DNA from: CAYUVH01 sp964448135
GTDB taxonomy: Bacteria; Verrucomicrobiota; Verrucomicrobiia; Limisphaerales; UBA8199
Length of the DNA stretch: 64,000 nucleotides
Assembly (NCBI GenBank): GCA_964448135.1
Contig: CAYUVH010000032.1
Span: 124,001 to 188,000, forward strand
Direction of reading: 5' to 3'
In this document: piece after piece, positions 42,416 through 49,524 of the stretch
Numbering within the stretch: the stretch's first letter is position 1
How the letters are laid out: the number at the start of each line of letters is the position of its first letter
Translations under genes and position numbers: made by a program
The notes under the pieces: model-generated
Told to the model about the DNA's origin: nothing
Databases searched by the model: none
What the model saw: only the letters and a program-made list of their open reading frames with translations

Positions 42416-43942
42416 TCATTGGTTCTTTGCGGGGTTGCAAGATTCACCGGGCAGGACGGCCGGCGAAGAATCGGTACCGAAACTTTTCAGGATAGTGTTG
42501 CGGAGTTGGGACATTACGTCGTCCGTGCCGCCCGGCGGGGAATTCGTTTGGGATTTGAGGAAAGGGGCATACATGTCCAAAAGGGCCCGCTTTTTGAGGG
42601 ACTGTTGGGTGGGAGCGGGACGCGGCGCGAGATTGTCGAATTCGGATTCGGGAAGGTAGCGCCTGATGGCGTCGGAGAAATCGGCGGCGGTGTAGCCGCG
42701 GCGGACGTGGTCGCCTTCGCGGTAAGCGGACGGCCGGATGCCGTAGGGGCGGAGTTGGGCGGCGAGCCAGGCGGCACTCATGGGTTTGCCTTTCAAAGCT
42801 TCGAACCAAGGGCGGCCGCGGTAGCGGTTCAGTTTTAGCAGGAGATCGGCGGTGAGGAGCTGGTCGGGGTTGGGATCCTCGAAACAGAGGAAGCAGTCGA
42901 GGACAAGCTGGATGGGGCCGGAACTATCAGCGGCGGTTTGGGTGAGACCGACGGCGGCGGCGCGGGCGCGTTCGGGCCAGGAGCCGCCGGCGAGGTCGGC
43001 GAGGGACAGGAGGGGTTCCCAGATGTCGGCGGCACGATCGTGGAGTTCGGACGGGAAGGCGGGAGCGGCGGTGGCGAGGGATTGGGAATGGTCGGTGGCG
43101 AAGCGGAGGCAACGGGAGCGGATTTCCTCGGTGGCGACGCGGGAGTGAGGGAGGCGTTCGCAGGGTTCGGTGGATTGTTTGCGTTGCATGCGGATGAGGA
43201 TGCAGCGGTCGGCGAGGGCTTCGGGGAGGCGGCCGGTGATACAGATGAGTTTGGGGCACCAGCAGGAGAAGCGTTCGAGGGTGGAGGTGGGGGATGGGGA
43301 GGAAGAGGCTCGCGGGTACGCTCGCCCCACCGAGGAGGCGGGAAGAGTGAGGGAGGGTTGGGGAGGGACGCCGGTGGCAGAGGGATCGGACGTTGCTGCG
43401 GACAGGAATGTCCGCGCTCCGGTGGCGCGGAGGACGTAGGCGGATTCGCGGTGATAGCCGGCGTTGAGGATGCCGCGGAGTTCGGTGTGATGGCGGACGA
43501 GGTCGAGGGCTTCGTCGATGAGGAGGGTGGGCTGGGTTTCCGCGATGACGCGGAAGAAAGCGGGGGAACTGATGTTGGCAGCGGCGACCGGGCGGCGGAC
43601 GAGGCGGCCAAGGACGTTCAAGAGGGTGGTTTTGCCACAGCGTTTTTCGGGGGATTCGACGCCGATGTAGGTGCTGATGTCCCGGGCTTCGAAGGCGTAG
43701 GTGTGGAGGCACCAGAGGGCCAGGGCATCGGCGGCGAACTCGGGAAGGATGACGTGGCGGGTGAGGAAGGCGGCGAGGTCGTCGAGGAGCAGGGCGCCGT
43801 TCACCGGAGTGGGCGAGGGCTCGGGATCGGCGAGGAAGGCGGGGAGAGGTAAGTGGGACAGGTGGGACGGGTGGGACGGGTCAGGCGTGGACGGGTGCGA
43901 GTTGAGTGCGGTGCCTTCGTTGTCAATCAGTTGTAATGGCAT
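42416..43942 (-). CDS. DUF3631-type ATPase/helicase-like protein, with in-frame repeat insertion
   Basis: 508 residues from ATG 43942, preceded by GGAGG at good spacing. ALWCLHTYAFEARDISTYIGVESPEKRCGKTTLLNVLG carries a degenerate Walker A (K-R-C-G-K-T-T). PTLLIDEALDLV is Walker B, and CITGRLPEALADRCILIRMQRK matches DUF3631. DUF3631 proteins occur next to primases or in phage and plasmid replication modules. About 45 residues between ESAYVLRAT and CWCPKLI (GARTFLSAATSDP...) correspond to a dispersed genomic repeat and do not fit the DUF3631 alignment. The C-terminal KKRALLDMYAPFLKSQTN is not recognised. No primase or integrase is adjacent. Confidence 0.7.
   Translation of the reverse strand: MPLQLIDNEGTALNSHPSTPDPSHPSHLSHLPLPAFLADPEPSPTPVNGALLLDDLAAFLTRHVILPEFAADALALWCLHTYAFEARDISTYIGVESPEKRCGKTTLLNVLGRLVRRPVAAANISSPAFFRVIAETQPTLLIDEALDLVRHHTELRGILNAGYHRESAYVLRATGARTFLSAATSDPSATGVPPQPSLTLPASSVGRAYPRASSSPSPTSTLERFSCWCPKLICITGRLPEALADRCILIRMQRKQSTEPCERLPHSRVATEEIRSRCLRFATDHSQSLATAAPAFPSELHDRAADIWEPLLSLADLAGGSWPERARAAAVGLTQTAADSSGPIQLVLDCFLCFEDPNPDQLLTADLLLKLNRYRGRPWFEALKGKPMSAAWLAAQLRPYGIRPSAYREGDHVRRGYTAADFSDAIRRYLPESEFDNLAPRPAPTQQSLKKRALLDMYAPFLKSQTNSPPGGTDDVMSQLRNTILKSFGTDSSPAVLPGESCNPAKNQ
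43395..43422. repeat. Dispersed palindromic repeat, GCGGACAGGAATGTCCGC family (copy 2), inside a gene
   Basis: Identical to 42226-42253. On the minus strand it is translated as ARTFLSAAT within the DUF3631 protein. The surrounding codons for GVPPQPSLTLPASSVGRAYPRAS form the rest of the inserted block. Confidence 0.85.
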
Positions 43943-44244
43943 AGTGCCTCCGTGTTCCTTGTTCAGCGGAAGTGCATTTCCTCCTTTTGCGCCTGGTGGG
44001 AGATCGTCTGAGTTCACAGGCGATTTCCTGGGCGAGAAATCCCTCCGGAGTTATGGTGACACGAATTGGAGGGGTGTCAAGGGGCGAGGGAATGACGAAC
44101 CAAGAAAAGAAGTAACCGCAACCCCGAAAGTATTCGGGGTGCAGAACGCAAAGAGCACAAAGAAGATTTTTAGCCGCGAAAAGGCACAAAAAGGCGCAAA
44201 AAGGGAATTGAAAGCGGAAGCTCTACCTGTTGCCGGAAGCAAAA
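43943..44244. other. Intergenic region between DUF3631 gene and exported hypothetical gene
   Basis: 302 bases without a convincing gene. It contains the ribosome-binding site for the minus-strand gene at 43942 and, at 44172-44207, an AGCCGCGAAAAGGCACAAAA motif shared with the 180-bp repeats near 24.7 and 26.8 kb. Confidence 0.6.
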
Positions 44245-45111
44245 ATGAGACTTAAGCTCGGAATCATGAAAATGAGTCCTGCCATTCTCTCCTGCGTCTG
44301 GCTGGCTGTTGGCCTCTCGGCGCTGGCTGAAGAAGATTGGGAGCAGCGCACGATCCAGGCGGGCAACGCATGGACAAACGGCGCGCCCATTCCTCCCAGG
44401 TTGCTCAAATACGCATCGTCATGGCGGGAGGGCAGTTGCTTCCCTGATCCATGGGGAACGGACCAGATGTTTGGCAGCATCACGAATTTTCCGCTGTTAT
44501 GGAAAATCGCCCTGCTGCCGACGGTGGACGCGCGGGTGTACTCGAATGCCATTGCCAACGCCATCTGGACCGCCGGGCCCGGTCGCTTTTTCGCGCAATT
44601 GTCCACCGCACTGAAAGACAAACCGGAGTTGGAAAATCAGGAGAGCATGCAAGTAATGATCAAGCAGTCCAAGGTGAGGCACATGGTCCTGGACAGCCTG
44701 TATATCTCCTATTCAGATATGCCGCCCGCGGAAGGAAGAAAAGTGCTCGAGCAGATCAAAGACGAACTCCAGCGGGGCGGCAATTGGCAGGAGATTTATC
44801 GGAAATTTGCCGACCGCTATGAGGTTCCTTACGAGCAGGAACTCTCCGGCGGCGCCCGGATTAAGGGCACGCGGACAAAAATCGGCAACCTCGGCGATTT
44901 TCTGCTCGCTGAGAATGGCAGTCCGCTGGTTGCGTATAGGGAGGAATGGATGCCAAAAACACATATCCCGGAACTGTTCAAGGCCGGGAGAGACGCAATG
45001 CTTATCCTTTTCGACAAGGAGGATCTCAGCCGGTTTGCCGACATGCCGAAGGAAGACACCGGGGAACGTCTGGTGCTCTATCGTGTACGGGAAGTGTACG
45101 TCGGCAAATAG
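44245..45111 (+). CDS. Exported hypothetical protein with possible parvulin-like C-terminal part
   Basis: About 288 residues. The ATG at 44245 follows GGAAGC, a good ribosome-binding site. Signal peptide near residues 8-30 (MKMSPAILSCVWLAVGLSALA). The middle and C-terminus read AEGRKVLEQIKDELQRGGNWQEIYRKFADRYEVPYEQELSGGARIKGTRTKIGNLGDFLLAENG, which vaguely recalls peptidyl-prolyl isomerase parvulin organisation. I consider that resemblance weak. No catalytic residues can be assigned. It precedes yicC without obvious co-transcription. Confidence 0.5.
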   Translation: MRLKLGIMKMSPAILSCVWLAVGLSALAEEDWEQRTIQAGNAWTNGAPIPPRLLKYASSWREGSCFPDPWGTDQMFGSITNFPLLWKIALLPTVDARVYSNAIANAIWTAGPGRFFAQLSTALKDKPELENQESMQVMIKQSKVRHMVLDSLYISYSDMPPAEGRKVLEQIKDELQRGGNWQEIYRKFADRYEVPYEQELSGGARIKGTRTKIGNLGDFLLAENGSPLVAYREEWMPKTHIPELFKAGRDAMLILFDKEDLSRFADMPKEDTGERLVLYRVREVYVGK

Positions 45112-45295
45112 GAATATCCGAATTGATTCGCCAGCGGAGGGGGGGATTTACGGTTCTGGCTACTGGCGCAGGTTTCCTGTCCGCAATTTGGGGTGGTTTT
45201 TCGAGTGCGAGCACGAGAACGAGGAGGAGGATTCGAGTTTCGTAACTGGATTTTACCTCGCCAGTCGCGCTCCAATTTTGCACGCTGATGTGGCG

Positions 45296-46177
45296 ATGAA
45301 ATCAATGACGGGATATGGCCGCGGGGAGTCCTTGCAGGATGGCTTCAAGGTGACGGTGGAGATCAGTTCGGTGAACCGCAAGCAGGCGGAGGTGGGCGTG
45401 GTGTTGCCGCGCGAACTCGAATTGCTCGAAGGCCAGATGCGGGACGCGATCAACCGGCATATCGCGCGCGGACGGCTGACGGTGCGGGTGAGCCTGCATG
45501 CGAGCGAAACGAACGCCTCGGCGCGGGTGCAGTTGAATCTGCCGCTGGCGCGGGCGTATGCGAAGGAATTGCGGAAGCTGGCGAAGGAACTGGACCTGAG
45601 CGGACCGGTGACGCTGGACCAGTTGTCGCGCGCGCCGGGGGTATTTCAGACGGACGCGGAAATCGGGGAAGCGGAGAATTTCTGGCCCGCAGTGGAGCGC
45701 GCGCTGGAGCAGGCGCTCAAGGGGCTGGTGCGGATGCGCGAGCGCGAAGGGGCGCACCTGGCGGCGGACCTGACGAAACGGATTGCAATCATGCGCAAGG
45801 CGGCGGCATTGGTCAAACGGCAGGCGCCACGGGTGGCGGAAAATTACCGGCAGCAGTTGCTGGAGCGGATTCGCAAGGCGGGATTGGAGATGCCGGACGG
45901 CGAGGACGAGCGCCTGCGCAAGGAAGTGGTTTACTTCGCGGATCGTTCGGACATTTCGGAGGAATTGACGCGGCTGGAGAGTCATTTCAAGCAATACGAC
46001 GATGGCACGAAGCAGAAGGAGCCGGTGGGCCGGATGCTGGATTTCCTGGCGCAGGAGATGAACCGGGAGATCAATACGATCGGTTCCAAGGCCAATGACA
46101 GCGAGATTTCGCGGGCGGTGGTGACGCTAAAAGCAGAGCTGGAAAAATTCCGGGAACAGGCCCAGAATGTGGAATGA
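45296..46177 (+). CDS. yicC: YicC/YloC-family endoribonuclease-like protein
   Basis: 293 residues from ATG 45296: MKSMTGYGRGESLQDGFKVTVEISSVNRKQAEVGVVLPRELELLEGQMRDAINRHIARGRLTV matches the conserved YicC N-terminus. The C-terminal domain has ESHFKQYDDGTKQKEPVGRMLDFLAQEMNREINTIGSKANDSEISRAVVTLKAELEKFREQAQNVE, nearly invariant in the family. YicC-type proteins are endoribonucleases involved in RNA turnover. The stop overlaps the start of gmk (ATGA). The frame extends upstream to 44807 only as an artefact of an open frame. Confidence 0.92.
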   Translation: MKSMTGYGRGESLQDGFKVTVEISSVNRKQAEVGVVLPRELELLEGQMRDAINRHIARGRLTVRVSLHASETNASARVQLNLPLARAYAKELRKLAKELDLSGPVTLDQLSRAPGVFQTDAEIGEAENFWPAVERALEQALKGLVRMREREGAHLAADLTKRIAIMRKAAALVKRQAPRVAENYRQQLLERIRKAGLEMPDGEDERLRKEVVYFADRSDISEELTRLESHFKQYDDGTKQKEPVGRMLDFLAQEMNREINTIGSKANDSEISRAVVTLKAELEKFREQAQNVE

Positions 46178-46839
46178 TGAGCGTCGAGAATCGTGAGCAA
46201 AAAACGGAGGAGACGGGACGCCTTTCCACCACGTCACCATTGCTGGTGCTGCTCTCGGCGCCGTCGGGCGGGGGCAAGACCACGTTGTCGAACGAGCTGC
46301 TGGCTTCCCGGCCGCAGATGACGCGGGCGGTAACCTGCACCACGCGGCCGCCGCGCCCGGGGGAAAAGGACGGCGTGGATTATTATTTTCTGGACGCGAC
46401 GAATTTTCTGAAGCGTCTGCAGGCAGGAAATTTTCTGGAGCACGCGACGGTTTACGGAAACAGCTACGGCATTCTCAAGGCCGAGGTGCTGGGGAAGTTG
46501 CGGCAGGGCAAGGACGTGTTGCTGACGGTGGACGTGCAGGGCGCGGCGACGATTCGCGCCAAGGCGATGGAGGAGGCGGAGTTGAAGCGGTCGCTGGTGA
46601 CGGTATTTCTCACGCCGCCGAGCCTGGAGATCCTCGAAGCGCGGTTGCGCAAGCGCGGCACGGATGAAGCCGGGACGATTCAGAAGCGGTTGAGCCTGGC
46701 GAAGCAGGAGTTCGCGCAGTGGAAACATTTTGATTACCTGGTGCTGAGCACCAGCATTCCGGAAGACTTGCGGCGGATGCTCGCCGTGGTGGAAGCGGAG
46801 AAGATGCGGTCGAATAGGGCGACGGCGCCTGAGTTTTAA
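46174..46839 (+). CDS. gmk: Guanylate kinase
   Basis: 221 residues. P-loop LSAPSGGGKTTLSNELL, followed by AVTCTTRPPRPGEKDGVDYYFLD (GMP-binding) and GNSYGILKAEVL. LLTVDVQGAATIRA and TPPSLEILEARLRKRGTDEAGTIQKRLSLAKQEF (lid region) are typical. It phosphorylates GMP to GDP in nucleotide synthesis. It overlaps yicC by 4 bp and is followed by coaC, but without the omega subunit gene rpoZ that often separates them in other bacteria. Length is at the upper end for the family because of an N-terminal 18-residue extension. Confidence 0.95.
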   Translation: MMSVENREQKTEETGRLSTTSPLLVLLSAPSGGGKTTLSNELLASRPQMTRAVTCTTRPPRPGEKDGVDYYFLDATNFLKRLQAGNFLEHATVYGNSYGILKAEVLGKLRQGKDVLLTVDVQGAATIRAKAMEEAELKRSLVTVFLTPPSLEILEARLRKRGTDEAGTIQKRLSLAKQEFAQWKHFDYLVLSTSIPEDLRRMLAVVEAEKMRSNRATAPEF

Positions 46840-46847
46840 AGGCGACC

Positions 46848-46935
46848 GTGATGAGGAACAGGGGCCGGAAAAGCTCCAAGAACCAAGGACCAAGCACCAG
46901 ATAAGCTCCAAGCTCCAAATAACCGGAAGCTTAAA
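46848..46935. repeat. Intergenic low-complexity repeat (AAGCTCCAAG units)
   Basis: About 90 bp between gmk and coaC consist of short variant units: GCTCCAAGAACCAAGGACCAAGCACC and GCTCCAAGCTCCAAAT. This type of degenerate repeat is common in intergenic DNA of related metagenomic bacteria. No other function is seen. Confidence 0.6.
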
Positions 46936-46940
46936 CAAGC

Positions 46941-47492
46941 ATGAGCAAAAGCAAAAATGTGGTGCTGGGGGTGACGGGGTCCATCGCGGCTTACAAGGCG
47001 GCGGACCTGGCGAGTTTATTGGTCAAGGGTGGGTGTACGGTGCGGGTGGTGATGACCACGGACGCACAGAAGTTCATCACGACGCTGCCGTTCAAGACGC
47101 TTTCGCGGCATCCGGTGGTGACGGATTTGTACGATGAATCGGAGGGGTGGAAGCCTTCCCATATCGAACTGGCGGACGAGGCGGATTTGCTGCTCGTGGC
47201 GCCGGCGACGGCCCAGACCATTGCGAAGATGGCCCTCGGGCTCGCGGATGACGCGCTGAGCTGTGTCGCGCTGGCATTGAATCCCAAGGCGAAAGTTCTG
47301 ATCGCGCCGGCGATGAATGGAAAGATGTGGCTGCATCCGGCGACGCAGCAGAATGTCGCCACGTTGCGCAAGCGCGGAGCGGAATTTATCGGGCCGGAGA
47401 AGGGTTTGCTTTCGTGCGGGTATGAGGGGTTGGGACGGCTTTGGCCGGTGGACCAGGTGGCGAAGCGGGCGTTGGCGATGTTGGGGAAGTGA
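46941..47492 (+). CDS. coaC: Phosphopantothenoylcysteine decarboxylase (CoaC-type flavoprotein, stand-alone)
   Basis: 183 residues, the CoaC half only. Blocks are VVLGVTGSIAAYKAADLASLLVKGG, VRVVMTTDAQKFIT, SHIELADEADLLLVAPATAQTIAKMALGLADDALSCVALALNPKAKVLIAPAMNGKMW (conserved P-A-M-N, active-site region) and KGLLSCGYEGLGRL. The expected FMN-binding and the His/Asn elements are present. It decarboxylates 4'-phosphopantothenoylcysteine in coenzyme A synthesis. The CoaB (synthetase) domain normally fused C-terminally is missing and is not in the window. Confidence 0.9.
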   Translation: MSKSKNVVLGVTGSIAAYKAADLASLLVKGGCTVRVVMTTDAQKFITTLPFKTLSRHPVVTDLYDESEGWKPSHIELADEADLLLVAPATAQTIAKMALGLADDALSCVALALNPKAKVLIAPAMNGKMWLHPATQQNVATLRKRGAEFIGPEKGLLSCGYEGLGRLWPVDQVAKRALAMLGK

Positions 47493-47613
47493 CGGGGTTA
47501 ATGACGAAACACCAGCCTTCGCCGAGGCTATGGCTGGCGGGCCAATGACGAATGCGGCTTGGGCCGCCGCCCCTGACCGCGAAAAAAACCGGGGCAGCCG
47601 GTATGCGGACGTT

Positions 47614-47641
47614 GCCGCGGACAAGAATGTCCGCGCTCCGG
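47614..47641. repeat. Dispersed palindromic repeat, GCGGACAGGAATGTCCGC family (copy 3, diverged)
   Basis: Reads GCCGCGGACAAGAATGTCCGCGCTCCGG, two mismatches from the other copies. Intergenic. Confidence 0.8.
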
Positions 47642-47674
47642 GGCAGTTGCCCGCGATCTTCGAGCCGATTGATT

Positions 47675-47745
47675 TCTCTGTGCCTCCGTGCGTCCGTGGT
47701 TTAAATGTCTTCTTTAAGCAGCAATGAACCACCGAGGCACAGAGA
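47675..47745. repeat. Inverted repeat, TCTCTGTGCCTC...GAGGCACAGAGA
   Basis: Left arm (47675-47702) and right arm (47727-47745) pair over TCTCTGTGCCTC and GGTGGTT, with an 8-base insertion in the left arm. The intervening loop is AAATGTCTTCTTTAAGCAGCAATG-like. It is another intergenic mobile-looking repeat. Confidence 0.65.
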
Positions 47746-47801
47746 CACCAGGGAAGAGCGGCAGGGGATGCTGCGGGGCAGGTTGGTGAGGAGACTTCCG
47801 G

Positions 47802-49421
47802 GTGAGCACGCGCGAAGATCAACCGGTGAAGGGAGACGTGTGGGAGAAGATCAGTTTCTGGTACCGCCGCGCCATCGAGCTGCTGAACATTCCCGAACCG
47901 GAGGCGCCCCAGCTCCGGCGGCGCATCGGCCTCATGGAGCGGGACATCATTCTCCCCCTCAAGGCCGCCGGGATCGCGATGCTCTTCTACTCGTTCCACT
48001 ACAAGCCCTGGTTCGGCAAGGTGCTCAGCGTGCTGGACATCGCGGTGGAGACGACGCAGCAGTTCCTCCTCGTTTATCTCGCGTTCAACGCGGTGGTGGC
48101 CATCGTGCTGCTCAACATGGACCGCCTGCCGCTGGGATTGATCCAGTGGGTGGTCTTTATCACCGGCCTGGTGGACGCCTTGTTTCTTTCCGCGCTCACG
48201 CTGGTGACCGGCGGATATCAAAGCTTCCTCTACTGGATGTTCCTGGCGCTGATCGTGCGCACGGCGGTCAGCGTGCCGCGCACCACGTCGCAATTGTCGC
48301 TGAATTTTGCCCTCATCGGTTGCTACGTGCTGGCCGGGGTGATCAACATTTCGATCGCGCAAAGCGTCGAAGATGAATTGCGCGCCACGGCGGCGGAAAG
48401 ACGCGTCTCGCAACGCGCCTCCTCGGTCCTGCAAACCAACGACCGCACCCGCGCACCTCGTCCACCCGGCCCGAGCCTGACTTCCAGCGTTCCCGCGATC
48501 GTAATGACGAACGCCGCCCCACGAACGACAGTCTCCCGTCCGAAACATTTCGCGCCGGAGGAAGCCGAACAGGAAAGCTGGCAATCACCGTGGGTGGCGG
48601 AGTCGCTGGACAGCCCGGCCCAGCCGCTGCTCGTCCGGTTGCTGCTGTTGTTGCTGATGACGGCGTGCTGCTACGGCCTGCAACTATTGCTGGAGCGCCA
48701 GCGGCGGGCGCTGGAGGAAGCGCGGGAGTTCGCGGCGCGCGAAGGTCAACTGCGCTCGGTGGGCCGGCTCGCGGCGGAATTCGCCCACCAGATCAAGAAT
48801 CCGCTGGCCATCATCCAGACGGCTTCCTACACGCTGCAAAAAAGCCTGCGGGAAGGTAAAAAGGACATCAGCCCGCAGGTCAAAATCATCCAGGAGGAAG
48901 TCGAACGGTCGGACCAAATCATCACGCAAATCATGAGCCACGGCCAGTTGAGCGACGGCCGCGTGGAAAAGGTGGACGTGCGCGAGGAACTGGAAAACGC
49001 CATCGACCGCGTTTTTCCACCCGCGGCCAAATACCCGGTGGCGGTGACGCGCAAGATAGCGGGCGAGTTTCCGTCCCTGGTGATGTTGCGCCGCCACGTG
49101 GCGGACACATTTCAAAACCTGCTGCAAAATGCGCGCGAGGCGCTCGAAGGCCGCGAGGACGCGCGGGTCACCGTTTCGGCCACCTGCCATGGCGATCGTT
49201 CGATCGAAGTGACGATTGGAGACAATGGCCCGGGCATCGCAGCGGACAAGCGGGAAAAGATTTTCGAAGCCTACTACACGACCAAAGGCAAGGGGACCGG
49301 GCTGGGCCTGGCCATGGTAAAGCACAACGTGGAGCTTTACGGCGGCACGGTGCGCCTGGAATCGGAGCTTGGAAAGGGCACGCGCTTCATCGTAGTATTT
49401 CCAGCGAAATCGCTGGTCTGA
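47802..49421 (+). CDS. Membrane sensor histidine kinase
   Basis: 539 residues from a GTG at 47802. The N-terminal half has hydrophobic segments (GIAMLFYSFHYKPWF, TTQQFLLVYLAFNAVVAIVLL, WVVFITGLVDALFLSALTLVTGG, FLYWMFLALIVRTAVSV, LNFALIGCYVLAGVINI) and another helix near residue 270-295. HisKA: SVGRLAAEFAH329QIKNPLAIIQTASYTLQKSL. HATPase: DTFQNLLQNAREALEG (N box), IGDNGPGIA (G1) and TKGKGTGLGLAMVKHNVELYGG (G2). It likely phosphorylates the NtrC-type regulator encoded 103 bp downstream. No PAS or sensor domain was recognised, so the signal is unknown. The upstream region holds dispersed repeats. Confidence 0.9.
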   Translation: MSTREDQPVKGDVWEKISFWYRRAIELLNIPEPEAPQLRRRIGLMERDIILPLKAAGIAMLFYSFHYKPWFGKVLSVLDIAVETTQQFLLVYLAFNAVVAIVLLNMDRLPLGLIQWVVFITGLVDALFLSALTLVTGGYQSFLYWMFLALIVRTAVSVPRTTSQLSLNFALIGCYVLAGVINISIAQSVEDELRATAAERRVSQRASSVLQTNDRTRAPRPPGPSLTSSVPAIVMTNAAPRTTVSRPKHFAPEEAEQESWQSPWVAESLDSPAQPLLVRLLLLLLMTACCYGLQLLLERQRRALEEAREFAAREGQLRSVGRLAAEFAHQIKNPLAIIQTASYTLQKSLREGKKDISPQVKIIQEEVERSDQIITQIMSHGQLSDGRVEKVDVREELENAIDRVFPPAAKYPVAVTRKIAGEFPSLVMLRRHVADTFQNLLQNAREALEGREDARVTVSATCHGDRSIEVTIGDNGPGIAADKREKIFEAYYTTKGKGTGLGLAMVKHNVELYGGTVRLESELGKGTRFIVVFPAKSLV

Positions 49422-49524
49422 TTGAAAGATTCGCAGTGAGAAATACCCAGGCCGAACGCGGGAGCCGGGCCGCCGCCATGGCGGTGGCGGGAGCATTGTA
49501 CGCGCGCCGGAAAGCGATCCGCCC

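Larger units (their letters stand above)
47493..47801. other. Repeat-rich intergenic region upstream of the kinase gene
   Basis: 309 bases with no gene. They contain the palindromic repeat at 47614-47641 and an inverted repeat with TCTCTGTGCCTC arms at 47675-47745. Between 47510 and 47560 is a GCCTTCGCCGAGGCTATGGCTGGCGGGCC stretch that can fold into a hairpin. The promoter of the large operon starting at 47802 presumably lies here. Confidence 0.6.

Noticed and set aside
41982..42440. Minus-strand ORF of 152 residues in the repeat-rich intergenic region
   Set aside because: It is made of repeat translations (GARTFLSAAASARP and similar), lacks codon bias and overlaps the DUF3631 stop region.
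43943..44017. 25-codon longer start of the DUF3631 protein
   Set aside because: A GGAGG ribosome-binding site lies six bases before ATG 43942, so that start is preferred.
44807..45295. Upstream extension of yicC by 163 codons
   Set aside because: Family N-terminus MTGYGRGES starts a few residues after ATG 45296; the extension overlaps another gene and lacks homology.
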